64,000 nucleotides of DNA from the NCBI GenBank assembly GCA_022478985.1, contig JAKSZP010006693.1:62001-126000 (forward strand). Direction: 5' to 3'. The translations under genes were made by a program, and so were the position numbers. The DNA is from Massospora cicadina. Taxonomy: Eukaryota > Entomophthoromycota > Entomophthoromycetes > Entomophthorales > Entomophthoraceae. Below are positions 22,998 to 35,539 of this stretch, in pieces (positions within the stretch are counted from its first letter, which is position 1; every line of letters starts with the position of its first letter). Under the pieces are notes generated by a model, which saw only the letters and a list, made by a program, of their open reading frames with translations, ran no database searches and was not told the DNA's origin.

Positions 22998-25283
22998 CTA
23001 TCTCTTGTTGCCAGCGGGAATGCCAATTATGGGGAGGGGGAGGGAACGTGTGAAGGGGCCGTAGCCACAATTGTACACGTGTGGAGGAAAGGGTATGATT
23101 TGATGAACCAAACTGGGAACCAGGAGGAGACCAGCTGTTGGCGACGTGGTGGGAGGTATCCAAACATCCACACCTGGAAAGTGGTCCACCAAATGAGACC
23201 AGAATCTGTGGAAAGCTTCTGGGAGGGTGGGGGTGGAGCCAGCGATGGCATCCAAGACAATCATGTGGATAGTCCACATGGCGATTGCAACCACCAGAGC
23301 ACATAGGGAGGGTGGAAGGGGGAAGGCCATTGATAAAGCAAACATATCTCTTGACAGACTGAAGGGATGTGTTTGATCCTGGCCAAGCAGACGTTGAACT
23401 TCGCGCCATATCACTTTAGAGGTAGGACATTTCTCCAGGAAGTGGAACAGCGTTACATACTGGCCACACATGACGCAGGATGAGTGTAAAGCATTAGAGC
23501 GCTCAGCCATATGGTACACCCGCCTCAGGCAGCGCCACACATGGGAACGGATCTGAGGCTGCAACAGAGAATGGTGTGCGTATTTCCAGATAGTCTTTTG
23601 GGTCTCAATGGAGTAAGGGATGTCCATCATGTCCAGGTAGTCCACCCTGGATAGGACATGGGGCCGTGTGGGGATCACGCCATCTTGGATGGGTAGCCCC
23701 TGTACCTCTTGTGTGAACTGAGGAGAGGGGCGGCCTCTATGGGCTGTGTGTCCGCTAATATGAATTCTCCACTCAGCGCTCCACATGGAGAGGATGATTC
23801 GTTTGTAGTGGGTTTTAGTCCCGTGAGGACCTGTGGCCGATGGGTGTGAAGCCAGGTATTTCATCAAGGAGTGAGGGTTTGATGGATTGTTAAGGCCCAA
23901 GGCGCAAGAGAAGTTGGAGCGGGCCGCGCGGGACCAGTGTTGGGAGGGGAGTGTAGGGGCGGTGATGGCCGCAATCCAGGTGCCTAGGATCTTGGCAGCA
24001 TGGGCTTTGAAGTCAAGCAGGCCCATGCCACCATGATGTTGGGTGCCAAACATGACCTCTAGCTGTACTGGTGGTGGGCAGCCTGACCAAAGCCAACCTT
24101 GCAGCAGGGCATACAAGGATTTGAAAAAGCTTGTGGAGAAGGGGATGGCGTGGGCTCCAAACCAGACTTTGGAGAGGAGCATAGAGTTGGCTAAAACAAC
24201 CCTGCCAGTAAGGGAAGTAGGGTGGGCTCTGAGGGTGGCGATGTGCTTCGTCACTTTGTCTAGAATACAACTTTCCATTATTGCTGATGCGTACCCTCCT
24301 GCCTCCACCCACACGCCCAGATGGCGGACTGGCCCTATGGTAGGGCGTGGCACGAAGGGGAGCACCAGTGGGGTGGTGTGGGGTGAGCTTGGAGGGCGAT
24401 CGCATGTGCGAGCAGATGGGCTGGGTTGGGCACTGGTTGCTGGGGCCCAGCAGGTTTGATACCAACCAAGGAGGATGATTTCAGTTTTGGAAGCGTTCAG
24501 TGCAGCATTACTTACCCGGGAATACTCCTGGATGAGAACTTCAAGTGCGCGTGCATCTTTATTATTAGACATCCCAACCACACATTTGTCTGCAAACGCC
24601 ATCATCTTGACTGGGGCTTGGCCTGGCACATGGACCCCAGTGAGTTGGGCATTCATGTTTCAAAGTAGTGGGTCAAGGCTGAAGTTGTATAAGAGTGGGC
24701 TAAGGGGGTCCCCTTGTCGCAAGCCCCTATGAGGGCGGAATACTTCTGTTAGGAAGCCAGGGCCACGCACTGCCATTGTTGCAGATTCCGTGAGCAGCAT
24801 TACCCAGTTGATGAAGCAAGGGGGTAAGCGGAATTGATGGAGGCAGGCCCTGAGGTATTCCCAGTTTACTCTATCATAGGCCTTCTGTTGGTTCAAGAAT
24901 ACAAGTGCCCCAGAGGCTGTGGATTGGCATGCGTTAGCCACAGAGTGCACGTTGTCCCAAATCAACCTTCTGGGTATGAAACTGAATTGTTCTGGGGAGA
25001 TGATGGCAGATGCTACAATCCCTAAACGGTTAGCCATGATTTTTGTTAAAATTTTTGTATCCATGTTAGTTAAAGCAATGGGGCGCCAGTTGGCTAAGTC
25101 TAGCTTGTCCCCTTTCTTGAAGAGTGTGACGGTGAAGGCCTCTTGTCCTCCTGGTAGGAGGTGCGTTTCCAGAAGGCTCTGGTTAAGTGAGGCAAGCAGC
25201 TTTGGGGATATATATTTGAAGTACTTTGTTATAGAATTCATATGGAATGCCATCTGGGCCTGGGCATTTCCAATTTGGTGCAC
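22998..25283 (-). pseudogene. LINE-1 ORF2 reverse transcriptase and zinc-finger end
   Basis: Two long stretches (25,283-24,660 and the 552-codon 24,656-22,998) are joined by one small frame change. Visible are NWRPIALTNMDTKILTKIMA, FIPRRLIWDNVHSV, and motif A FLNQQKAYDRV, in which the catalytic Asp is Asn while LINE-2 keeps Asp. GLRQGDPLSPLLYN follows. The active-site box reads AFADKCVVG, where FADD is expected. The C-terminal end has CVMCGQYVTLFHFLEKC, a C-x2-C-x8-H-x4-C finger of the zf-RVT type. No RNase H domain follows. Confidence 0.88.
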
Positions 25284-25325
25284 CGCAGATGGCTGTCCAT
25301 AGTTTGTTTAGAGTAATCAAATTCA

Positions 25326-26653
25326 TTATTTCCGGGTATTGGGAAATGGTGTGGATGTGGGTTCAGTCAAGAAATTCCGCCAATTCAGCCAGCTGAATTG
25401 GATCAGATCAGTATAACTTGGAGTAATACTTTTGTATTTCAATTGACACTTTGGCTGGCATATCCGCGATGGAATCATCTGATCTTCACACCTGTGTGCA
25501 GGCCACGCTCTGGCGTGGTGCAAAAATTCTTTTAAAAAAATATGTGGTGCACTTGTCGCCCTCTGTAGCGCATTTGGCCCTGTACTGAACACAAACCCGA
25601 TGTTTGTGTTGCCTCTCAAGTGCGTTGAGGTGGGCAGCTGCCTCTGCCCACTTCTGGCACCATGCAGGGCTGTATCCTGTAGCTGGGATGTTGGACTCCA
25701 GGTGTGCCAACTCTGCCAGAGCGCGCGAAATGATGGTTGATGTGGCTCATGAGTGTCAGGAGGAGAGGTGGTGAGAGTGGCGTATGGTTTCCTCTTTGAA
25801 GGCTGCCCATGTGGAGATGGGGTCCGCGCAAAGCGGTGTAACAAACTCTTTTGCCAAAGTTGCTGATTCCACCCAAGTAGAAAATCTTGGCGACGCAAGT
25901 TTGGGAGGGTGGAGTTTGCACCAATGTGGGGCTTTAGCCACTGTGACAGGTGGTAGGTTATTGAGACCAGCCGGTGGTCAGAGAATTCAATTTTTGTTGT
26001 TTGGAAGTGTGAAATGTGAGGTTGGAATTTCGCCAGCATAAGGATAAGGTCGATGCAGGTCATGGACCTTAATTGGCCATTGTGGATGTGGGGGCACGTC
26101 ATGTTTTTGAGCAGTGGGGCTCACCGCGGCAGCGCATCCATTAACCCAAGGGTGGCCTTTAGAACGCGAAGTTCTACGTGACCCTGGGGGGTGTGGGAGG
26201 AGGAAGGCCAACGGTCCATTGGTGTGTTTATCCAACAGTTCATGTCGCCAACTATGAAAGGGTCTGGGGGTAATGGGAGGGATTTGACCAATGAGAAAAT
26301 TCCCGATGCTCTCATGCACAAGTTGGGGCATAGATGTTGATGATAGCATGTGCCATGTCAGCCCACAAGAAAGTGACAATGAGGACTCAGCCATTGAGGA
26401 AGGATTCCAACAATAAAAATTTGAAAAAATTGTTTTTCTGAACTAGCACCCCACAGTGCTCTGACCAAAAGGATAGGGATGGGAGGAGCATGGATTACCA
26501 AGCATCCTCGGAACCTCGCGGACAGTGGGACTCCTGGATGGCCAGGATATCCACAGGTAATTTTTTTTGTAAAAAACTCAGTTTCCTAGTTTGGGACAGT
26601 GAGGCCTTGAGTCCGGCGATATTCAACATCCCTAAAGTGAAGGTTTCCCCCAT
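25326..26653 (-). pseudogene. LINE-1 ORF2 endonuclease domain
   Basis: ORF2 should start at 26,653 (MGETFTLGMLNIAGLKASLS), and the AP-endonuclease start follows with VDILAIQESHC (motif ILxxQET). A stop follows soon at EDAW-stop. Further motifs in neighbouring frames are INIYAP, GDMNCWIN (the GDxN box) and FSDHRLVSITYHL (the SDH box at about 26,000). This nuclease nicks the target DNA to prime reverse transcription. Several frameshifts make the domain inactive here, although all the signature motifs are still readable. Confidence 0.85.
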
Positions 26654-26659
26654 TGCACC

Positions 26660-28073
26660 TTAGATGCGAGGGGGTGGGCACCTGGGCCCACTAGCCTCCT
26701 CTATATCCTCACAGGCCTTCATGGCAGTGCGGGTGTTTGCAGCAACGCTATTGGTAGTTTTGTTGATTTTAGCAGAAAGGTTCACATTGGCTTTTGCCTT
26801 TGCTTTTTGTTTCCCCAATGTCAAACGAATTTTTTGCGGTGCGGATGAGTTTGGTGCACCAATGATTGGGTCAAAAAAAATTTTCAGATAGGCTGGACCC
26901 CAAGTCAGTTTCAAATGGAATTTTGTTGCAAAGATCAGGTGAAATCGAGTCACCCATTGGATCCTCAGATTGGGTGGCTCAATCAGCATGGGCTTCCCAA
27001 TCTGATTTGGTTAATGGATTCCCAAGTTGCTTTTGCCACAAAGGTTTTGATATCCTCCTGGCGTTGGGAGTGTGGGATAGCATTGGTGACTTTGGCTGCT
27101 TCCTTGGCTGTGGCCCTGCGGGCCTGCTTGGCCTTCTTCCACTCTTGCGGGGAAATAGGTTTTACTAGTAGGTAGCAGCCTTGTGCTCCCCACGGGAAAG
27201 CTTCTTTGGTGCTTGCAGTTGGTTTGTAGTGCGCCTCTCTGCTGGCCATGGCCGCCGAGGGGTGCTCTTGGAATGTGATGCCCTCCTTGGTGGGGCATGC
27301 ATGTGCCTTATGGCCAAACGCATCACAGTGGGTGCAGATGGGGGGCGCGCTGTCCACGGTTACCCAGAAAGGGTGGGTGGTATGCCCTTCAATATCAATA
27401 TATGTGGAGTGCGGGATCTGGGTTAGGTCCTTCGCAATCTCCTTGGTTGGTGTCAGAACTGCGATGGCTTTGCCGTTGCACAGGTGTGGCATCAGTGTAA
27501 AGCGTTGCATCTCAAAAGATTGTATTTCGCTGTAAACAGTGAGACCATCTTTCAGGTGCTGCTCCAAAATGGCATGTTTTACCGTAGTAGGCAAAAAATC
27601 AAACGTGAGGAAAATTTGGTTGGATTTTATCCATCTGGTGCATTTGGTTTTGACAACCCATTGCCCTTCAGGGAGGTTGATCACTACATGCACTGCAGCA
27701 GCTTCATCTGCTGCCTCCTTGTTTTTGAAACTGAGGTCCAGCCAACTGCATGACATGGAGTGAGGTGCGATGTACACTGCAGTCAGGAAAAAAGTGTGCA
27801 CCTCCCCACAAAATTTTTCCCATAAAGCTGTTTGTTGGATATCCAGAAACATATGGACTCCTTATTCCACCGATGAGAGTGGTTGGGAGTGCGGCGTGTT
27901 GATGTACTGTTTGCATTGTGCTTGCCAAGCAAGGATTTCCAGGGAAATAGTGACCGCCAGTTTTTTATACTTTTTTCTATTCTGCCAGTTTCTCCGGGGC
28001 GTTTTTGAATGTTTGAGGCTGTGGGCTTACCACCTGCTCCTCTTACCTTACTTGCCCAACTGCTCCCTGACAT
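26660..28073 (-). pseudogene. LINE-1 ORF1 (CCHC gag-like protein)
   Basis: The start is probably at 28,073 (MSGSSWASKVRGAGGK), followed by a frameshift near 27,880 into the 289-codon stretch 27,852-26,983. A CCHC-type knuckle lies two-thirds along: CTHCDAFGHKAHAC (C-x2-C-x4-H-x4-C). The C-terminal part (26,989-26,660) is Lys-rich (LTLGKQKAKAKANVNL). ORF1 proteins of such LINEs coat the RNA in the retroposition particle. LINE-2 has the same start and knuckle. I took the upstream Met because both copies share it. Confidence 0.78.
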
Positions 28074-28187
28074 GGGCGCAGACTAATCTCCTCTGTGATA
28101 TTATCAAACTAGAATCAGACTTGAATTGAATAAGTTGCAAAAGTTATTGCAATGAGAGAGAAAAGTTTTTTCCATCAGCTCACTTTT

Positions 28188-31100
28188 AATTGTAGTGAAT
28201 TAGAAAATCTTTGTTTGAGGATAATCTTCAAATTACTTTTGTAATTCTGGGCTTAATGCTAAAGATCTTGGATAATAATTTTTAAAGGTAAATTAGTTAA
28301 AACTATAGCATAAACTTTACTGGGTGTATGGTAGGTTTTAGACCAATATCTTAGAATGTCATAAACCAATTTTAAAAAATTTATTGAGAGTAATATCAAA
28401 CTATTTATGGTCAACCAATGTATTTTAAATGAAGATATGTCATATCTTTATTATAAAACAAAAAAGTACTTTATTCCTATAAACAATGAGAAAAGATGGT
28501 CCAAGCTTGACATATGCTGATTAAAAACCATTTAAACATATCACGTTCCACCTGATTTTATTAAGAGACATCACTGATAAATTGATAAAATAGTGTTATG
28601 ATAAGGCACAAAAGGAAATTTACTAGTCTGAGGTCTTTACTATAACCTATACTTCAGAATTATAATGTACATGTTCACTCAAATGAGTTACAAATTTTGA
28701 AATTGGTATTCATAATGTGGCTGAAAATATTTAGCACAAAAACTAAAAACCAAAATATGAGTATGTTATTTTCCCTACAACTATAAACCAGAATTATCAA
28801 GACTGTTGCTATAATGCTTGTTTCCAAAGCAACCCCTTTCCAAAAGCAAGTTTATAAAGGGGGTGCAAGTGCTAGAATTAATTGATTTTAGCGCTTAAAC
28901 ATGGTTGGTTTTCTCAGGATAGTGTAAATCTAAATAAATTAGAATTATGCTTTAACAGAGTTTAAAATAAACATTAAGCTAATATAATTATAAAAAGCAA
29001 TTACTTTTCTAATTTTTTATCATATAAATCTCTCTCATTTTAAAAGCTCTTGTTCTTTTAACAAGATTTCAATAATTAAAATTATACTAAAGCCTTGGGT
29101 GTCTGAGCTCCCAAAAATTCTTAGTTGTTCTTACAATAACTTAACTAATTTACTCTTGTTAAACTTTGAGTCAATACATAAGTTTGGTTTATTAATTTAT
29201 ATATTGATCAAACACCAATATAATATTTTAGGCATGATACAATTTTTACATGTATGAGGAGATTGAAACGCATTGTAGTTGGTTTGTATTGCTCATACTA
29301 TTATAGCAGTGTCATCAATGCATATACAACTACATAAGTTATCTACTCTGTTAACTTTTACATGCAGATAAAAGTCACATGTATATGGAGTTTTTCATAT
29401 TTGGCAATATATAGCATGATATATAAAGAGCAGCTACTTTATAAAAGAGCTCCATTTTAAATAATGGCTTGCAGCACAAGTCTTAAAATTTAAGAAAGAT
29501 GTCCTGTTGTGGGACCAACATGTTATATAATTGGGTGTTCATATCAGTAAAGCTTACTCCACTTCAGATGCCCAAAATGTTGTCAATAGAGGCTAATGAT
29601 AATCAATCAACCTAAAACTTTAAGAGCTATATTTTACCCAGGAATTTTGTGCCTCTGCACAGGCACATTACCCTCCACTGCAACATCATGTATTTTAGGC
29701 ATCAGATTATCTTCTTTACATCCAGATTATCAGATTTCCAGAAGCTGAGCTAAGGCATCAAACTGTATGAACCTTATATTGTAAGTCATAGGGCTTTTTA
29801 TCAAAATGAGCATATCATATGCATATAACTGTTTCTGGTTCTATATGAAATATCTAAAGAGGGTTAAATGGTTGAACTAAATTTAATTTTTGCACCTTTC
29901 AATTAAGCTAAATATTGATCTATGGCGCCTACGTTTTCACTAATGTAGTAATATAAATTATAGTTAATTTTAGTAGTTGTAAAGGGGAAAAGAAATTTTT
30001 TGAAGGTATAAGGTCTCTCCTGTTATGAGTCAATAATCTAATTATATATTTTTTGAGAACATTCCTCAGTAAAGATAATTTTTGTTATGTTTCAATAAGA
30101 TTGTGAAATGTAGTTGTGTGGCTCTCCAAACCCAGTAGAACAGAACTTCCAATGCACTTATTTGCTTTTAACGCTAAGCCAAGTAACATAAAAGATATTA
30201 TAATGGCCTATAAGGGCTAAAGCCATTGGGTGAACATGGCCTAGTCAGGCTTTAGTTGTATAGGTTTCTGCAACCAATATCAGTGGTAATAACCTACGCA
30301 TGATAACATTGAGTTCCTTTGAAGGAATTTTTTACATTATATTTTGATTTAGAGGTAGCAAAACCTATGTTACTATTGCCATGTTAATGAGATACCTGTG
30401 TACTATAGTTTTTACTAAATTAAGTCTTATAAATTGACAGATCAGTTATACTAATGATCTACTTAAATAATTGTAGTTAATGTGCACTGGATGACCTAGC
30501 CATTTGAGGCGTCTAACTTCCACTGTGGGGGAAGGAGTTCAATCGATGTCATTTGCACATAAGTATGATGTCAGACAGGAGATTTCTACTAGATAGATAT
30601 TAAGCGCAAACATGTAGAAACCCTATAGCGGTTGTATCTACAAATAAAGGGTTGCTAAATCAAAAAAGAGGGAAAAAGTATTACTTGTTGGAGTCAGCCC
30701 ACTTAATACATGTGGCCAATACCATTTATTTATCCAAATAATTCCACATTAGAAATATTATACTCAAGATCAAACTACTTAAGATAAAATACGTGATTGG
30801 TTATAATTGGTGAAAAGTGACAGTACAAATATAGTGTAGATTTTATCTTGACTGACATTATTTTTTATGAATCAAGTTATGGATTTTAGAACTAATGCTA
30901 GAAGAACCGTATGACAAGAGATAATGTGCATCAAGATGATAATTGAAGCAAAGGGTTTTATTGTATAAAAGTTATAATAGCTATAACAATACAATCTACA
31001 TGAAATAAAGTATAAGCAGTTCTCGGCTTAAGAAAATGTAGTAATTAAGATAGAAATAGAAAATTTTCACTTGTTACAATCAGTCAGACCAACCTTCCAA

Positions 31101-33719
31101 TTAGCTTTTTTTGTTTGCTTAATTTATTAGAATAATATATGTAGACTGAAGCCTTGATCAGTTTACTATATGTCATTATTGATCTTTAGTGTTAATTTAA
31201 TATAGATTACCTCACCACCACACCCACGTTTTTATATGTAATTATTAATATGAATTGTTAAATTTCTATTAGTCACCTAACCTCAGCGCCTCTAATTTCT
31301 TGGTAATCATGAATTACATTCAAATCCTTAATTTCCACTAGTGCAACTTTTAAATCCCTAGTACACTAATTACCTCACCCCACAATTATGGTTTTTGTAT
31401 CATCTACTTTAAATTATATTATCTGCTACTTTTCCCCATGCCGGTGTATGCTCTTTGTCAATAAGTTGCTTTTATTTACTTTGATTATTTACCATTGTCT
31501 TGGTTGTAATTGGTTGATTGCTATTATATATATATTCCTCAAGCCCTAAGCATGTTTTTCCATGACCTTATATGAAAACTATGCAACTATCCTACAATTC
31601 TCAAGTGCTTTTCAGTTAGCAATAATCTGCACCAATGAGAACCCTATGAGTTAGAGAGTAATAGGGGACTGACATTTTGAGGGGGATAATGTTATCATTT
31701 TAGCTGAGAAAGCCTACCACGACCAAGAGCAGAAGCTGAAAGCTCCCATAGCACTGTCAGTGTTTGATCTAAAGTGTGCTTTTAATTGAAGTTAATAGAT
31801 ATATGTTTATGATAATAAGGTTTTAAATTGTGTTTTCCAAGGACATTGTCTCCATTTAGCACATTGTAATTTTAAGTTTGAATTGACCTGTTTGGTTAAG
31901 GTTCAACTCCTAAGCACTAGTTTTAAAAACACCTAGCAAAGAAACCTTCAGGATAGGTGATGGTTAGAATGATGATATGGGATTCTCTGTGGTTCTGGTT
32001 AGTTATGAGAAGACCACACTTAAGGCTTTTAAATAATTTCAATCAGTTGAGGTGTAGAGTCCTAGAAACTCCACTTTGATATAGATTACAAATTCTCAAT
32101 TTAAATAGACAATCTAGCTAAAAGCTGAATTAGCTTAGTTATGGTTTTTAGAAATTAAAGATTTTATTCAATTCAATATTCAGGTCCGAAACAATCCGCC
32201 TGCATAGCTTTGTTAATGTTGTTAAATTAGAGTTTTTAAGACTAAATATCACATATTATCAAATTATAATTAATTTCTTGCAGAACTAAAAGTTAGGGTT
32301 TAATACTGAGATCGTGCATGAATCAAGTATGTCAGAATCATGTATACGCTTGAACCATGTGTAATGTGGTGGATTTCAGGCTATAGGTATTTCAGCAATA
32401 TTGCCATAATACTGGGCTAGAGTCATAGATGTGAGGATGTGCATCCCCAACAATACTTTATGATTCCTAGTTTATCATAGTAATCTGAGGTTAAGCATAA
32501 TAACACAGTAAGAAATCTACACTTTTTATATACACACTAAGTAAAAAGGTATGCATCACAGCAATCTAGCATACACAATAATATAGAGTATTAATATATT
32601 TAAAAAATGGATTGGGACATCTTAAGACGATCTTTATGACTAAGCATATAGTTCTATGTGAGGATACTCATGCTGATGCTGTCTTTGGTACATTAAATAC
32701 GATAATAGGTATCCCCTCATTTTACACAAAACTGAACTGCAGATAGAATTTATAGGTCAAGACTTATAGCTAACGCTGCAGCTAATTCTTAATAATAACA
32801 TTTTACCACCCTTATATTATAATTTCGTTGCCTTAAGTTGCACATTTATATTTAAAAGACAGAAAAGTAAAAGTAAAAATAAGCATTGGCTTTTTATCAT
32901 GCACAGATACTTGTTGGTTTGAATTATGGAACTAAAAAACATATACATAGGTCGAATTGAGAACCCCCTCCTTTTTTCGAAGTCGGTTAATAAACCATCA
33001 TTCAAGATAGAAGATAAACAAAATAAAGATCTGAATAGGTAATATAGCTGTAAGTCGGGACTAAATGGAGGCAGGTCCGTTAGATACTTTGATGCTAAGA
33101 CAATCTGAAGCCAACATAAGTTATTGATGACTTATATAAAAGTTATTATACAAATTTACTTTATCAGATTCTTATAATTCATGAAAATAGAAAACATTTA
33201 ATATTAATTTAGAATTAATTAACTTATCTCAATAGAATATGTTTTGATAGCAAGCTTTAATGAATACTTAGCGAAAGGTTAAATAATATAGTTAAGTGCC
33301 AATCTGATGGCTCACGTTGAGATCTTCTCGTTGCACCTTTGATAGTTAAAAATAAAAATGGCACTTAATTTGTTAAGGGATTTAAAAATATTAAACTTAG
33401 TTTATTTCAGCCAACCTTTTCAAGTTTTACACGATATAGTGATCAATATCTCTTGTTAATGTAGGCTAGCTAAAGTGAGTTTGTACTCTAGTTCAATTAT
33501 TTTTGACGAGCGTAGTAGAATATTTACTTGGTTGCAAATGGCATATAAAGCCTTTGGATTAGACTTAGTCAAAGTTAATTTTGATGGAATTTTATCTGCA
33601 GTTTTAATTTGCCATAAATTTGAGCAAATTTGAGCTTTTTGGCTATTTTATTTTAGTAAGATTCAAGAATAGTGGATTAAACCCAAGCAAATGGAATAAA
33701 TCGGAGATTCGAAGTCATT
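28188..33719. other. AT-rich intergenic DNA upstream of CAF1
   Basis: Stops are dense in all frames. I see no coding stretch, no tRNA that folds and no repeat pair. The one item of note is a polypurine-LTR-like junction near 31,672-31,690. Confidence 0.55.
31672..31689 (+). other. Possible polypurine tract and start of a relic LTR
   Basis: ATTTTGAGGGGGATAA is followed by TGTTATCATTTTAGC, the arrangement seen in front of gypsy 3' LTRs (compare 14,211-14,228). No pol remnant or matching LTR copy is seen in the window, so this may be chance. Confidence 0.3.
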
Positions 33720-33945
33720 TAGTATTTTAGACATTTGGGCTCGGCTCCCATAAACCATCTCGGGTGGCCCTTGGCTGGTTCGGCTGACACTTTCGAGTGT
33801 TCATCGCAGTTAGCCTATTTTAGTACCCAACCCTCGTAATTTGGCCTTCACTACTTGGCTTCCCCAGCCTTCTCGTCACACCAACCTTTAATTTAAGATA
33901 GGGCCCATTCCAAACATACAGTACCCAACCTCCAGCACCCTGCCT
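33720..33945 (+). promoter_or_regulatory. Presumed CAF1 promoter and 5' leader
   Basis: This interval is clearly richer in GC and CT than the AT-rich DNA around it, with pyrimidine runs such as CTTCCCCAGCCTTCTCGTC shortly before the ATG. No clear TATA box is seen. The extent is set only by the change in composition. Confidence 0.35.
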
Positions 33946-35384
33946 ATGGCTGGGCTTTCTGATGAGCGTCGTCTCATTAGAGAAGTATGGGCTAGTAACT
34001 TTGAAAAGGAGATGGAGCTTATCCGCCTTCTTGTCAAAGATTATCCTTATATTGCAATGGTAAGCTTTATTATTGTAACCAAACCTTGTATGTTTTGTCC
34101 AAATGTTTTTTATGCTATCGAACAAAATGTTGAACTTTTGTCAATCAATTGTTCTGCGAACCCATCTGTTTAACCCGTTTGAGCGTCTGAATAAGGCTTT
34201 GGTTTTAGACGCTAACATTTTATTCGAGGACACGGAATTTCCTGGAACTGTAGCGAAGCCTATCGGTACTTTCAAGTCATATGCCGATTACACCTATCAA
34301 AATGTGCGTTGCAACGTTGATCTGTTGAAGATGATCCAACTTGGCATCACTTTTGCTAACGAGCGAGGCGAAACGCCTCCCGATGCCTGCACTTGGCAGT
34401 TTAACTTCAAATTTAGCCTTGAGTATCCAACTTATTCATCCATATATTAACTTGGAGTCTAGGACTGATATGTACTCCCAGGATTCTATCGATCTACTTG
34501 AGAAGGCGGGCATTGACTTTAAAAAGCACGAAGATTACGGCATTGAGCTTGAGGAGTTTGGCGAGCTTTTGATCTCTTCCGGGCTTGTGCTAATGGATAA
34601 TGTCAGATGGGTCTCTTTCCATAGGTAATTGAAGACCTTAGTGCTTGTTTCAGTGTTTTGATCTAACACGGGGATAACCTTTTAATTTAGCGGTTATGAT
34701 TTTGGGTATCTCCTCAAAGTCGTTTCCGGGAGCTTGCTTCCCGCCACCGAGCAAGAATTTTTTCAACGCCTTCATAGGTACTTTCCGGGGTTTTATGACA
34801 TCAAATACTTGATGAAGTCCTGCAAAAATCTTAAAGGCGGTCTTCAGGATGTAGCTGATGATCTTCAGGTATGCCTTTACACTACTTTTAGTTGAAGTTT
34901 GATTGTTAAGAGTAGCTTTGTTTAAACAAATGTATTTTGCAAGAATGACCTTGAAAGTGAACTTAATTGCGCCATTGTATTTGGCGCTTTCACTGACCGC
35001 CTCATCTTAGATCGCGCGTGTAGGTCAACAACACCAGGCGGGAAGCGATAGCTTGCTTACTTGCATGACTTTCTTTAAGATGAAGGCGACCTTCTTTGAG
35101 GATCTAATCGACGACAATAAGTATTTGTAAGTTTGGCCTTCAGCTAGCTTCAGTGGTTATAAGTTCGAGAGTTTTGAACTGGGTTATATTTAAGAATGTA
35201 TATTTTTATAGCATCTTTCTAAAGCCGCTTACGTTTAAGCTAATTACTCATTTCTAGGGGAGTTCTTTATGGGCTTGGCGCTGGAGCTGCACCATTCATG
35301 CCCAACTATGCCGCGGGTAGCCTAGTGGCAACGCCCCTAACCCCCAATTCCGCCAATCTGGTTCCCGACGGGGTTATGTTTTAG
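33946..35384 (+). CDS. CAF1: CAF1/POP2 family deadenylase, CCR4-NOT subunit (six exons, 296 aa)
   Basis: CAF1 is a DEDD-type 3'-5' exoribonuclease. It shortens mRNA poly(A) tails within the cytoplasmic CCR4-NOT complex and is held to NOT1. Exons: 33,946-34,059, 34,229-34,422, 34,463-34,624, 34,691-34,868, 35,011-35,126 and 35,258-35,384. The five introns (169, 40, 66, 142 and 131 nt) all run GT..AG, and the phases fit without correction. The catalytic residues are all present: Asp39 and Glu41 in MDTEFPG, Asp160 in SGYDFGYL, His224 and Asp229 in [11 protein letters not shown]. Conserved blocks include [27 protein letters not shown] and [16 protein letters not shown]. The length suits the family (human CNOT7 has 285). 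The ATG matches the family start (REVWASN near residue 12). The C-terminal 30 residues are poorly conserved. It appears intact and is the only intact gene here. Confidence 0.95.
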
Positions 35385-35531
35385 AAGTCGCAGCTAACCT
35401 ATAACAAGTCGGATAAACCTGGTCGATATTTAGCTTCAGTTCGGGCTTAAATATTGGTTACTTGGACTTGCTTTAAAATTAGAACTTTTATCAAAATGCC
35501 AGAGAACTGGATCTGGCGGGCTTTTTATTGA

Positions 35532-35537
35532 AATAAA
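35532..35537 (+). terminator. Candidate polyadenylation signal of CAF1
   Basis: AATAAA lies 148 bases after the stop codon, the first such hexamer downstream on the plus strand. Fungal genes often lack a strict hexamer, so this is only a candidate. Confidence 0.4.
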
Positions 35538-35539
35538 TT

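Larger units (their letters stand above)
22889..28171 (-). mobile_element. Non-LTR retrotransposon LINE-1, near full length, 16-bp target duplication
   Basis: A 5.28-kb element on the minus strand. CCATCAGCTCACTTTT is found at both ends (22,873-22,888 and 28,172-28,187), giving exact borders. It carries ORF1 (nucleic-acid binding), then ORF2 with an AP-type endonuclease, RT and C-terminal zinc finger. The 3' end has the tail GTCCATGGTCAGC-like region followed by AATAAATTT and A-rich DNA. LINE-2 at 55-60 kb is a close relative. Fungal APE-type LINEs with this layout are usually placed near Tad1. That placement is from family knowledge and not from a tree. Confidence 0.93.

Noticed and set aside
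22995..23306. Plus-strand ORFs of 100-140 codons over LINE-1 and LINE-2 (for example 22,995-23,306, 24,043-24,459, 58,928-59,443)
   Set aside because: They are reverse-strand shadows of the GC-rich ORF2/ORF1 coding sequence. They occur in both LINE copies at the same places because the DNA is homologous.
30481..30555. tRNA-like stretch with A-box-like CTAGCCATTTGAGGCG and B-box-like GAGTTCAATCG at tRNA spacing
   Set aside because: An acceptor stem can be drawn (GGATGAC with GTCATTT), but the D, anticodon and T arms do not fold properly. At best it is a degenerate tRNA or SINE head; no second copy is seen.
33820..34125. 101-codon ORF on the minus strand across the CAF1 start
   Set aside because: It is antisense to CAF1 exon 1 and shows no motif. 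The plus-strand exon matches the CAF1 family strongly.
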